Origin: an uncultured Prevotella sp.
Lineage (GTDB): Bacteria; Bacteroidota; Bacteroidia; Bacteroidales; Bacteroidaceae
DNA length: 64,000 nucleotides
Assembly (NCBI GenBank): GCA_946183415.1
Contig: CAMHAM010000002.1
Coordinates: forward strand, 62,001 to 126,000
Direction of reading: 5' to 3'
Below are positions 36,304 to 44,661 of this stretch, one piece after another. The notes beneath the pieces are model-generated. The model had not been told where the DNA came from, did not search any database, and was given only the letters and a program-made list of their open reading frames with translations. The position numbers and the translations under genes were made by a program. Every line of letters starts with the position of its first letter. The stretch's first letter is position 1.

Positions 36304-37521
36304 ATGAATAGAAGAGTTGTTGTTACTGGAATGGGAATATGGTCCTGTTTAGGTACCAATATTGATGAAGTAAAAGATTCATTATATAATGGCAAGTCTG
36401 GAATAGGGTTAGATCAGGATAGATTAGACTATGGTTATCGCTCAGGCTTGACTGGTATTTTGAAACATCCTCAGTTAAAGGGCGTTTTGGATCGTCGAAC
36501 CCGTATGGGATTATCAGAGGAAGCGGAATATGCTTTTATGGCTAGCAGAGATGCATTCCAGATGGCAGGGATTAATGATTCATATTTATTATCGAATGAG
36601 GTGGGTGTTGTTTTTGGAAATGACTCTTCAGCAAGAGCTGTTGTCGAAACCTCTAAAATCATGGATGAAAAACATGATTCTGCCATGATAGGATCTGGCC
36701 TGATATTTCAAGGAATGAACTCAACGGTTAATATGAATATGAACACCATATTTCATCTTCGTGGGGTAAATTTTTCAGTCAGCTCGGCTTGTGCAAGTGG
36801 TTCTCATTCTATAGGTCTAAGTTATCTTCTAATTAAGCAGGGCTTACAGGATATAATTCTGTGCGGAGGAGCTCAAGAGGTAAATAAGTTTGCAATGTCA
36901 TCCTTTGACGCTCTTAATGCTTTTTCAATTCGCATGGACGAACCAACAAGAGCATCAAGACCTTTTGATCGTGATCGAGACGGATTAGTCCCTAGTGGAG
37001 GGGCTGCAGCATTGATACTTGAAGATTATGATCATGCTGTAAAGAGAGGCGCTAAAATCCTAGCAGAAGTTTGTGGATACGGTTTTTCTAGTAATGGAGG
37101 AGGTATTTCTGAACCTAGTGATGAAGGTAGTTACATAGCCATGTCAAGGGCTATAAAGGATGCAGATATAAAACTGAGTGATATTGATTATGTCAATGCT
37201 CACGCAACATCAACCCATCAGGGGGATATGTATGAAGCCATGGCTCTAGGAAAATTGTTTAACGAACAACATGCATTAATATCAAGTACAAAGTCTATGA
37301 CTGGTCATGAATGTTGGATGGCAGGTGCATCTGAGATAGTTTATAGCATTATTATGATGCATAATAATTTTGTTGCTCCAAATATTAATTATGAGAATCC
37401 CGATGAATATTCAGAACCTTTAAATATAGCTTCTTCTACTGTTGAAACAGAAGTAAATGTAGTTCTTAGCAATTCTTTTGGCTTTGGTGGAACAAACTCC
37501 GCGTTAATAATAAAAAAATAG
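36304..37521 (+). CDS. Beta-ketoacyl-ACP synthase (FabF-like), active
   Basis: A 405-aa ketosynthase with the full triad: Cys163 in SSACASGSHS, His in NAHATSTHQGD and the second His in STKSMTGHE. It is one of three KAS I/II-type enzymes in the operon with an active cysteine. It catalyses decarboxylative malonyl extension in the aryl polyene or dialkylresorcinol branch. Which step each KS serves cannot be assigned from sequence alone. Confidence 0.92.
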   Translation: MNRRVVVTGMGIWSCLGTNIDEVKDSLYNGKSGIGLDQDRLDYGYRSGLTGILKHPQLKGVLDRRTRMGLSEEAEYAFMASRDAFQMAGINDSYLLSNEVGVVFGNDSSARAVVETSKIMDEKHDSAMIGSGLIFQGMNSTVNMNMNTIFHLRGVNFSVSSACASGSHSIGLSYLLIKQGLQDIILCGGAQEVNKFAMSSFDALNAFSIRMDEPTRASRPFDRDRDGLVPSGGAAALILEDYDHAVKRGAKILAEVCGYGFSSNGGGISEPSDEGSYIAMSRAIKDADIKLSDIDYVNAHATSTHQGDMYEAMALGKLFNEQHALISSTKSMTGHECWMAGASEIVYSIIMMHNNFVAPNINYENPDEYSEPLNIASSTVETEVNVVLSNSFGFGGTNSALIIKK

Positions 37522-37523
37522 TT

Positions 37524-37953
37524 ATGAAGTATTTATTTAGTTTTTTTGTTGTGTGTGTTATCTTTATCTTCTTTTGCTCAAGATAATATTGAATATCGGC
37601 AAATTCCTAAGAGTTGGCGTCTTAAGGATAAGATAATTTTGGTAAATAAGTCACCTTATTATATTCTTAATACAACTGTTGCGATTGTTGAGAAGAATGG
37701 TAATTTAATACGTCTGGGCACACCTTCCAGCATATCTGTAAATGAGGAGTATGAATACGCATCGTTTGATGATAATAAACTTAAATCCCTACGAGGGGAA
37801 ACCATTGCAATCAAAACAAAAGGTTTGAAACGTCCTATTAACAGTTTTGAAAATTTGGATAATATACCATCATCAGAAGTAACTTATGATTTTAATTATA
37901 AGTTATTCGAATATCATCATGACCTTTATAATAGAAATATACTACAGCGGTAG
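37524..37953 (+). pseudogene. Small secreted protein, frameshifted in a T7 tract of its signal peptide
   Basis: The body (residues from QDNIEYRQIPKSWRLKDK to the stop at 37953) is open in one frame but has only TTG codons at its head. An ATG at 37524, three bases after the KS gene, starts MKYLFSF in the other frame. If the T7 run at 37541-37547 had one T fewer, the two would join into MKYLFSFLLCVLSLSSFAQD, a perfect signal peptide. The gene is therefore broken, phase-variable, or hit by a sequencing error. The mature protein is about 120 aa of predicted beta structure and unknown function. Its place in the operon suggests an envelope accessory role. Confidence 0.7.
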
Positions 37954-38006
37954 GACAAATAATAAAGATATAATGGATTTTTGAATATCTTGATCATCAA
38001 GAATAG

Positions 38007-38903
38007 ATGGCACCAACAAAACAAGGATATTTAGGAAAAACGTATGGCAGTGCAGGAATGCACAGGTTGCTTATATATTTGCTAAAGCATATTAGTTTTA
38101 AATTCTTTTATGTTTTTATGTATATCTTTGTTATTCCTATTACCCTTATGCTTAGTCCTGGTGCTCGCTTAACATATCAATATTTTCGTGAGAAAAGAGG
38201 TCAGGGAGTATTGAAATCCATAAAGAATACATATTTGAATCATTGTATTTTTGGGCAGACAGTTATTGACAAGTTTGCCATGTATGCTGGACACAAATTT
38301 AAGATTAATTATCATGGACTTGATCTTTTACAAGAAAAAATGGCGTCTCCAGAATCGTTTATACAATTAAGTGCCCATATAGGATGTAGTGAAATTTTAG
38401 GTTATTCTATAGAATTGTCAAAACCTTGTAATGTCCTTGTCTATGGCGGTGAAAAGCAAGACTTGATGAATTATCGCCGATCTTCTTTTGGTGCTAAGAA
38501 TATAAAAATGATATCTGTAGGTTTTGGTTCAACAGAGAGTGAAAAAATAATAGAAGCATTGGATAATGGAGAAATTGTAAGTGCCTTTGCAGATAGATTG
38601 TTTAATATTAATAAGGTAGTGGTGTCATCTCTTCATGGTAAAAAAGTACATCTTGCGAGAGGCCCTTTTTCACTTGCCGTGAATAAAGGAGCATCAGTGT
38701 TTATGGTGAGTGCAATGAAAGAAAATGATAATACATATAGCGCATATTTTACCCCATTATATTTTGATAGGTCGCTTCCGAAGTGCCAGCAAAGACAACA
38801 ATTGGCAGATGCTTATACAAAAGAAATAGAAAGATTATTAGATATTTATCCTTTACAATGGTTTAATTATTCAAATCTTTGGGTAGAAGATAATTCTGAA
38901 TAA
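38007..38903 (+). CDS. LpxL/HtrB-like lysophospholipid acyltransferase (first copy)
   Basis: A 298-aa membrane-associated acyltransferase. An N-terminal hydrophobic helix (FFYVFMYIFVIPITLML) precedes the HX4E-type catalytic motif in SAHIGCSEILG (His124, Glu129). Later segments (VSAFADRLF, VHLARGPFSLAVNKGA) match the LpxL-like family. It resembles the acyltransferase at 40643-41518 in length, order and motifs, so the two are paralogues, now separated by a GC-rich two-gene insert. In aryl polyene clusters such enzymes attach the polyene to a lipid or sugar-lipid acceptor. Confidence 0.85.
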   Translation: MAPTKQGYLGKTYGSAGMHRLLIYLLKHISFKFFYVFMYIFVIPITLMLSPGARLTYQYFREKRGQGVLKSIKNTYLNHCIFGQTVIDKFAMYAGHKFKINYHGLDLLQEKMASPESFIQLSAHIGCSEILGYSIELSKPCNVLVYGGEKQDLMNYRRSSFGAKNIKMISVGFGSTESEKIIEALDNGEIVSAFADRLFNINKVVVSSLHGKKVHLARGPFSLAVNKGASVFMVSAMKENDNTYSAYFTPLYFDRSLPKCQQRQQLADAYTKEIERLLDIYPLQWFNYSNLWVEDNSE

Positions 38904-38940
38904 ATGACTTTATTATATTCAACTTAACGAGCATAAAATT

Positions 38941-39513
38941 ATGAAAAAAATGTTATTGATGGCCTTGATGGTCATGATGGCTGTGACAGCAGCTAACGCA
39001 AAAGACGATAAAGTGACTCTGATTGCTGGAGATGGCAAAGCCATCGTCAAGAGCGAGAAGACCGCTACGCTGGAGTTTGACTACTCGAACACCATCGCAG
39101 AGGGCAAGCCCCTGAAGGAACACCTGCAAACACGCGGTGAGAACTTCGTGAAAGACTGGCCTGAGCTGGCCAAGTCGGCCCGTGAGCGCTTTATCGAGCG
39201 TTTCAACTCAAAGAACAAGAAGGGTGTTCAGATTGTGGAAGGCGATAAGGCTGACCTGAAGATGAAGATCACCATCGAGAAGCTGGACTTCGGCAATACG
39301 GGTAATGCCGTGGTCTTCGGAGGTTTTGGCAGTGCCGGAGGTGCTGAGATTACCGGCAAGCTCGTGGTGACGGATGCTGCCACTGGCGAACAGGTGGCCA
39401 CCTACGATCTGCACGAGATCCGCAGTAACGGCACATACGACTTCACGGAGGGCAAGCGCCTGGGTACCTGCTACGAGAATGTAGCCAAGATGATTATCAA
39501 AGCATCGAAATAA
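38941..39513 (+). CDS. Hypothetical secreted protein in the GC-rich insert
   Basis: A 190-aa protein with a signal peptide ending TAANAKDD. The mature part is an alpha/beta domain with many lysines (LKEHLQTRGENFVKDWPELA) and a glycine-rich segment (GNAVVFGGFGSAGGAEITGK). The GGFGSAGG pattern recalls DUF4410-type periplasmic proteins, but I do not claim the family. Codon use is GC-rich in third positions, unlike the AT-rich genes on both sides. The stop overlaps the start of the methyltransferase gene (TAATG), so the two travel as a unit. Confidence 0.7.
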   Translation: MKKMLLMALMVMMAVTAANAKDDKVTLIAGDGKAIVKSEKTATLEFDYSNTIAEGKPLKEHLQTRGENFVKDWPELAKSARERFIERFNSKNKKGVQIVEGDKADLKMKITIEKLDFGNTGNAVVFGGFGSAGGAEITGKLVVTDAATGEQVATYDLHEIRSNGTYDFTEGKRLGTCYENVAKMIIKASK

Positions 39514-40619
39514 TGAACCTGGCACCCGCTCTCAAAAAGAGATATACTGAAGAACAGCTCTCTGCCCGCGAAGCTCAGAGGCTCGCGGAATTCATTGCCT
39601 GGGGACCAGTGGTCTTCCAGGCTTCAAGGCTAATGGTGAAATGGGGCATCCTCGACATGCTGCGCGATGCCGACGAGGGACTGACGAGGCAGGACATCTG
39701 TCAGAAGACTGGTCTGTCGGACTACGCCGTGAAGTGTCTGTTGGAGGCTTCACTCTGCATCGGCACCATCCTGGCTGACACGGAGACGGATCGGTACACG
39801 CTGTCGAAGACGGGCTGGTTCCTTTTGAACGATCCTGCCACGCGCGTGAACATCGACTTCAACCACGACGTGAACTACGAAGGCTGGTTCCATCTGGAGG
39901 AGGCCCTGAAGAACGGCAAGCCCGAGGGACTGAAGCACTTCGGGCCGTGGCCCACTTTCTACGAAGGACTGTCGTCGCTGCCCCCACAGGTGCAGAAGAG
40001 CTGGTTCGGCTTCGACCACTTCTACAGCGACTCTTCCTTCCCCGAGGCCTTGAAGATCATCTTCGACGAGCACCACGTGAAGTCGCTCTACGACGTAGGC
40101 GGCAACACGGGCAAGTGGGCCCTGCAGTGCGTGGGCTACAACAAGGAGGTAGAGGTGACAATCCTCGACCTGCCCCAGCAGATCGGTATGATGAAGGAGA
40201 ACGTGAAGGGCAAGCCGGGGGCTGAGCGCATCAGCGGCTACGGCATCAACCTGCTCGACGAGCAAGCACGCTTCCTCAAGCGCGAAGGCGGACTCGACGC
40301 CATCTGGATGAGCCAGTTCCTCGACTGCTTCTCGATGGAGGAGATCGTGGGAATCCTGAAGCGCGCCAAGGAGGCGATGACAGACGATACGCGCATCTAC
40401 ATCATGGAGACGCTGTGGGACCGTCAGCGATTCGAGCCTGCGGCCTTCTGTCTGACGATGACAAGTCTCTATTTCACCGCCATCGCCAACGGCAACTCGA
40501 AGATGTATAACACTGAGGATATGGAGGCCTGCATCCGCGAGGCTGGTCTGGAGATCGAGCAGATTTACGACCAACTGGGGCAGGGACACTCGATCTTGGT
40601 TGTGAAGATGAAAGATTAG
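39513..40619 (+). CDS. SAM-dependent O-methyltransferase (family 2, acetylserotonin-MT-like)
   Basis: A 368-aa enzyme with an N-terminal winged-helix dimerisation domain (TRQDICQKTGLSDYAVKCLLE) and a C-terminal Rossmann domain with the SAM motif YDVGGNTGKWAL near residue 200. These enzymes methylate phenolic hydroxyls of small molecules. In this cluster the natural target would be the aromatic head group or the resorcinol, giving a methoxy pigment; that is inference. The gene is GC-rich like the preceding one and unlike the rest of the operon, so it was probably acquired or exchanged separately. Confidence 0.85.
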   Translation: MNLAPALKKRYTEEQLSAREAQRLAEFIAWGPVVFQASRLMVKWGILDMLRDADEGLTRQDICQKTGLSDYAVKCLLEASLCIGTILADTETDRYTLSKTGWFLLNDPATRVNIDFNHDVNYEGWFHLEEALKNGKPEGLKHFGPWPTFYEGLSSLPPQVQKSWFGFDHFYSDSSFPEALKIIFDEHHVKSLYDVGGNTGKWALQCVGYNKEVEVTILDLPQQIGMMKENVKGKPGAERISGYGINLLDEQARFLKREGGLDAIWMSQFLDCFSMEEIVGILKRAKEAMTDDTRIYIMETLWDRQRFEPAAFCLTMTSLYFTAIANGNSKMYNTEDMEACIREAGLEIEQIYDQLGQGHSILVVKMKD

Positions 40620-40642
40620 TTATTTTTGAAATCAAACATATA

Positions 40643-41518
40643 ATGGAAAAGCAGTGGGAAGGAACGACGTTTGGCAACGGCTTTATGCATCGTGGGCTTA
40701 TTAAGATGTTACAAGCCGTTGATGTACGTTTCTTTTATGTTCTAGCTTATATCTTTGTTGTCCCACCATGCTTATTAAGACCTGGGTTTAAACATGCTTG
40801 TCATTTTTACCGTAACCGTTTAGGGTATTCTAGATGGAAATCTTTTTTTATGGCAATTAAAAATCACTGCTTATTTGCACAAGTTGTATTAGATAAGTTT
40901 GCAATGTATGGGGGTAAGCATTTTAATATAGAGCTCGATGGATATGACAATTATCTTAAATTAGCCAATCAACCTGATGGATTTGTGCTATTGAGTTCTC
41001 ATATAGGAAACTATGAAATAGCAGGTTATTCATTAGTTGCAGAGAATAAGCCAATTAATGCTCTAGTTTATAATGGCGAAAAAGAAGAAGTAATGAATAA
41101 TAGGCAAAAACTATTTGTTGGAGCCAACATTCATATGATTGCAATGAAATCGGATATGAGTCATCTGTTTGAAATTAATCGTGCATTATCTGATGGTGAA
41201 ACGGTCAGTATTCCTGCTGATCGCATCTGGGGCTCTCGTAAATATATCGCTCAAACTTTTTTGGGATCAGAAGCCCATTTCCCACTAGGTCCATTTCAAG
41301 TGGTTGCTATACGTGAAATTGAAGCTCTGACTGTTCACGTTATGAAGAAATCGTATAATACTTATAAAATTTACGTCACCCCTTTGCATTATGACAAGAA
41401 CTCATCTCGTACAAATCGGCTCAATGAGTTATCAAAAAATTACGTAAAAGAATTGGAACGAATAATAAGGCTATATCCTGCTCAATGGTATAATTACTTT
41501 GACTTTTGGGCTCAGTAG
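40643..41518 (+). CDS. LpxL/HtrB-like lysophospholipid acyltransferase (second copy)
   Basis: A 291-aa paralogue of the gene at 38007-38903, with the same N-terminal start pattern (WEGTTFGNGFMHRGLIK versus GYLGKTYGSAGMHRLLI). The HX4E motif lies in SSHIGNYEIAG (His120, Glu125), followed by SIPADRIWGS and HFPLGPFQVVAI. It returns to the AT-rich composition of the operon. It probably transfers an acyl or polyene chain to a lipid acceptor at the inner membrane. Confidence 0.85.
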   Translation: MEKQWEGTTFGNGFMHRGLIKMLQAVDVRFFYVLAYIFVVPPCLLRPGFKHACHFYRNRLGYSRWKSFFMAIKNHCLFAQVVLDKFAMYGGKHFNIELDGYDNYLKLANQPDGFVLLSSHIGNYEIAGYSLVAENKPINALVYNGEKEEVMNNRQKLFVGANIHMIAMKSDMSHLFEINRALSDGETVSIPADRIWGSRKYIAQTFLGSEAHFPLGPFQVVAIREIEALTVHVMKKSYNTYKIYVTPLHYDKNSSRTNRLNELSKNYVKELERIIRLYPAQWYNYFDFWAQ

Positions 41519-41559
41519 ATAGTATGTAATATTATAAATAAGTAAACAATATTAAAGTT

Positions 41560-41802
41560 ATGTCAAGAGAAGAAATTGAAGAAAAAGTTAATGCGTTTTT
41601 AGTAGATGACCTTGAAATCGATGAGGAAAATATATTCCCAGAGGCCAAATTGAAAGAAGATATGGGAATTGATAGCCTTGATTATGTTGATATTGTAGTA
41701 ATCGTAGAAAAGACTTTTGGCTTCAAAATTGTTCCTCAAGAAATGACAAATGTAAAGACTTTGTCGCAATTTTATGACTACATCGAGTCAAAGGTAGCAT
41801 AA
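41560..41802 (+). CDS. Acyl carrier protein
   Basis: An 80-aa acidic four-helix carrier with the phosphopantetheine site MGIDSLDYVD (Ser39). It carries the growing chain for the ketosynthases, ketoreductase and dehydratases. Its TAA overlaps the ATG of the next gene. Confidence 0.92.
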   Translation: MSREEIEEKVNAFLVDDLEIDEENIFPEAKLKEDMGIDSLDYVDIVVIVEKTFGFKIVPQEMTNVKTLSQFYDYIESKVA

Positions 41803-42260
41803 TGTCTATGGATTTTAGTAAGATTCCAATAACCGATCTTATTCCTCAACGCTCTTCCTTTGTCATGGTAGATAAAGTGTTGAGTTGTGATATGACAGAC
41901 GCTATTACTGAGTTTGTTGTTCGTGAAGATAATATTTTTTTAGACAATAAGTCATTAGCTCCTACTGGTATTATCGAAAATATAGCTCAGTCTTGTGCAG
42001 CAAGGATGGGGTGTATTAATATGCAACAGAATGAATCTGTAAAATTGGGATTTATTGGTGATATTCGAAATTGTCATATTATGCGACGCCCTCTCTGCCA
42101 AGAGAAGATGACAACATATGTTAATATCGTCGAAGACATTTTTAATCTGACATTGGCAAATGTAACCGTAAAGGTAGAAGATGAAGTTATTGCTACAGCT
42201 CGAATTAAGATAGCATTGACTGATATGAGTGCGTCAGATTTGACCAAGTCAGACAGTTAA
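41802..42260 (+). CDS. ApeP-like hotdog dehydratase subunit (Glu-bearing)
   Basis: A 152-aa hotdog-fold protein starting MSMDFSKIPITDLIPQRSSFVMVDKV. The helix motif APTGIIENIAQSCAA carries Glu59 at the FabZ catalytic Glu position, but the GHFP segment that supplies the FabZ catalytic His is absent (FLDNKSLAP instead). The subunit at 48335-48712 has the reverse pattern. In the E. coli aryl polyene system two such proteins, ApeI and ApeP, act as a heterocomplex, so I infer this is one half of a dehydratase heterodimer that makes the conjugated double bonds. Confidence 0.82.
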   Translation: MSMDFSKIPITDLIPQRSSFVMVDKVLSCDMTDAITEFVVREDNIFLDNKSLAPTGIIENIAQSCAARMGCINMQQNESVKLGFIGDIRNCHIMRRPLCQEKMTTYVNIVEDIFNLTLANVTVKVEDEVIATARIKIALTDMSASDLTKSDS

Positions 42261-42261
42261 A

Positions 42262-42681
42262 ATGAAAATTCTCTCATCAACACTCAGTATTAAAATACGT
42301 TTTTCGGAAATTGATGCCATGAGAGTTGTGTGGCATGGCGAGTATGTTAAATATTTCGAAGATGCGAGAGAATATTTTGGAAGCATATATGCCTTAGGTT
42401 ATAATGTGTTTGAAGAAAATAAGGTGTTTGCTCCTATTGTTGACTTATCCATTCAGTATAAGAGACCTTTGAAATATGGAATGCAACCTGAGGTAACAAT
42501 CACATATCGTTATACTGAGGCTGCCAAAATCATTTTTGATTATGAAATAAGAGATGCGGATAGTCATGAAATCGTGGCTACAGCAACGACTGTTCAGGTC
42601 TTCATGGATCTTAACTATGAGCTGATATGGATTAATCCACCATTTTATGAAGAATGGAAAAACAAATGGCTGAAAGGGTAG
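42262..42681 (+). CDS. 4HBT-type acyl thioesterase
   Basis: A 139-aa hotdog thioesterase with the 4-hydroxybenzoyl-CoA thioesterase signature region SEIDAMRVVWHGEYVKYFEDARE. Such enzymes release acyl chains from carrier proteins or CoA, or edit stalled chains. A thioesterase of this class is a regular member of aryl polyene clusters. The next ketosynthase frame starts inside its last 27 bases. Confidence 0.87.
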   Translation: MKILSSTLSIKIRFSEIDAMRVVWHGEYVKYFEDAREYFGSIYALGYNVFEENKVFAPIVDLSIQYKRPLKYGMQPEVTITYRYTEAAKIIFDYEIRDADSHEIVATATTVQVFMDLNYELIWINPPFYEEWKNKWLKG

Positions 42682-43817
42682 CAGTAATATCAGCTGACAA
42701 TATTTTGTCACCGCTCGGCTTTAATACATCAGATAATTATAACGCTGTAAAGAATAACTTATCTTGCCTCAGGCTTTATGGGCCAGATTGGGGTGTAAGT
42801 GATTCTTTTGTGGCAGCTCTTATCAATCATGATGATGTCCTTTCAGAATGTGAAGCAGAAGGAATCTCAGAAGGTTATACTTTTTTTGAAAAGATGGCAA
42901 TTCTTTCTATTCGCAAAACGTTATACCAATGCCAAATTGATATAACATCTGAAAGAACTTTGGTTATTATATCATCGACAAAGGGTAATATTGATTTGTT
43001 ATGTCGTAAACCTGACAATATCGCTGATGATCAAGTGATGCTTGGAGAGGCCGCAAAAGCTATAGCCACAAACGTTGGAAATCCTAATCAACCTATTGTT
43101 ATTTCAAATGCTTGCATTTCTGGCGCTAGTAGTCAAATTACGGCAGCTCGTTTAATTAAAGCTGGATATTACGATCATGTGATAGTGTGTGGCATTGATG
43201 TCTTGACTCCATTTGTTGTATCTGGTTTCCAATCGTTAAAGGCTCTTACTGATAAACCTTGCCGACCCTTTGATGAAGAAAGAACTGGCATAAACCTTGG
43301 AGATGCGGCTTCTACAATTATATATAGTAGTAAGGAAAAAAAGGATTTGAAGCATGGCGACTGGTATTTAGAGGCTGGAGCCATCCGAAATGATGCCTAT
43401 CATATTTCAAGCCCATCAAATAAAGGCGAAGGATGTTATAGGGCTCTACGACAAATCCTTCAAAATCAAGATTTGGGGGATATTGCTTTTATAAATGCAC
43501 ATGGGACAGCGACTCTGTTTAATGATGAAATGGAGTCTGTGGCAATTGATAGGGCTGGTTTAAATGCAATTCCTGTTAATAGTCTAAAAGGTTATTTCGG
43601 CCATACAATGGGAGCCGCAGGAGTTTTGGAGACAATTATATCAAAATGTGCGCTTAATGAAGGTGTTATTTTACCTACAAAAGGATATGAGAACCTAGGT
43701 GTCAGTAAGAAGATTGTGGTTACTTCACAGATGGTAGAAACTAATAAACAATCATTTATTAAGATGATGTCTGGTTTTGGCGGTTGTAATGCTGCTATTT
43801 TATTTAAGAGGTATTGA
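42654..43817 (+). CDS. Beta-ketoacyl-ACP synthase (FabF-like), active
   Basis: A 387-aa ketosynthase from ATG 42654; ATG 42666 is an alternative start. Active-site Cys154 is in ISNACISGASS, with His in NAHGTATLFND and in GYFGHTMGAAG. It has a shorter N-terminal region than typical FabF and diverges from the other KS copies, suggesting a different chain-length or starter preference. Confidence 0.88.
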   Translation: MEKQMAERVAVISADNILSPLGFNTSDNYNAVKNNLSCLRLYGPDWGVSDSFVAALINHDDVLSECEAEGISEGYTFFEKMAILSIRKTLYQCQIDITSERTLVIISSTKGNIDLLCRKPDNIADDQVMLGEAAKAIATNVGNPNQPIVISNACISGASSQITAARLIKAGYYDHVIVCGIDVLTPFVVSGFQSLKALTDKPCRPFDEERTGINLGDAASTIIYSSKEKKDLKHGDWYLEAGAIRNDAYHISSPSNKGEGCYRALRQILQNQDLGDIAFINAHGTATLFNDEMESVAIDRAGLNAIPVNSLKGYFGHTMGAAGVLETIISKCALNEGVILPTKGYENLGVSKKIVVTSQMVETNKQSFIKMMSGFGGCNAAILFKRY

Positions 43818-43818
43818 T

Positions 43819-44391
43819 ATGAATCTCAATTTGAATTTTAAAACAATCTCGGAAATTGATATTACTCCAGATTATATATGTTTGAATGGAGTTCTTTTGT
43901 CTTTGAAAGAAAAGGGATTATCTATGTTAAACGAAGCCTATCGCAGTTATGTTAACGATTATCCCAAATACTTTAAAATGGATGGATTGTGTAAGTTGGG
44001 ATTTCTCGCCTCAGAGTTAATGATTCAGCAACTCGAAGAGAATAGAGCCTTACCTCGTGAAGATCGAGCTATTATACTATTTAATCGAAGTGGCTCTTTT
44101 GATGCAGACAAACAATTTCAGTCTACAATTAGCGATACGAATAATTTCTATCCTAGTCCGTCAGTGTTTGTTTACACGTTACCTAATATTATAGCAGGCG
44201 AAATTGCAATCAGGAATAAGTATCTGGGTGAAACGTCATTCTATGTGCTAGACAAATATATGGAAAAGACAGTCCAGAAAATTATTCATGCTACTTTTAT
44301 GGATGAAGTTACAAAAAGCATGTTGACAGGATGGGTAGACTATTATGATGCCCATCAATTTGAAGCGAAAATGAAATTATTAACAATATAA
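43819..44391 (+). CDS. Truncated ketosynthase-like protein of unknown role
   Basis: About 190 aa starting MNLNLNFKTISEID, one base after the previous stop; the open frame upstream overlaps the KS gene. The segment SPSVFVYTLPNIIAGEIAIRNKYLGETSFYVL resembles the region just before the active site of ketosynthases, but there is no active-site Cys, no NAHGT and no GHT motif, and the protein is half the normal length. Short KS-like proteins of this kind occur in flexirubin/aryl polyene operons from memory. It may stabilise a KS complex. Homology is tentative. Confidence 0.55.
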   Translation: MNLNLNFKTISEIDITPDYICLNGVLLSLKEKGLSMLNEAYRSYVNDYPKYFKMDGLCKLGFLASELMIQQLEENRALPREDRAIILFNRSGSFDADKQFQSTISDTNNFYPSPSVFVYTLPNIIAGEIAIRNKYLGETSFYVLDKYMEKTVQKIIHATFMDEVTKSMLTGWVDYYDAHQFEAKMKLLTI

Positions 44392-44396
44392 GAAAA

Positions 44397-44654
44397 ATGG
44401 AAAATTTAGTTTTAGAATTGAAGAAGGACATTATCGAATCGTTAAACCTTGAGGATGTTAAACCAGAGGATATTGATGCAGATGCTCCTTTGTTTGGTAG
44501 TGGCCTTGGGTTGGATTCAATAGATGCCCTTGAACTCATTGTTTTATTGGAAAAGAAATATGGAATAAAGATGAAAGATCCTCAAAAAGGGAAGGAAGTC
44601 TTTAAATCTGTTAATGTAATGGCAAAGTTTATCGCAGATAATAGAACTAAATAA
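44397..44654 (+). CDS. Acyl carrier protein
   Basis: An 85-aa carrier protein with the modification site LGLDSIDALE (Ser41). It is directly followed by the KS and chain-length-factor-like genes, which suggests it is the carrier for that pair. Confidence 0.92.
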   Translation: MENLVLELKKDIIESLNLEDVKPEDIDADAPLFGSGLGLDSIDALELIVLLEKKYGIKMKDPQKGKEVFKSVNVMAKFIADNRTK

Positions 44655-44661
44655 CTAAATT

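Noticed and set aside
37546..37953. TTG start for the small secreted protein
   Set aside because: It would truncate the signal peptide to a few residues; the ATG in the other frame with one T removed gives a complete one, so a frameshift is the better reading.
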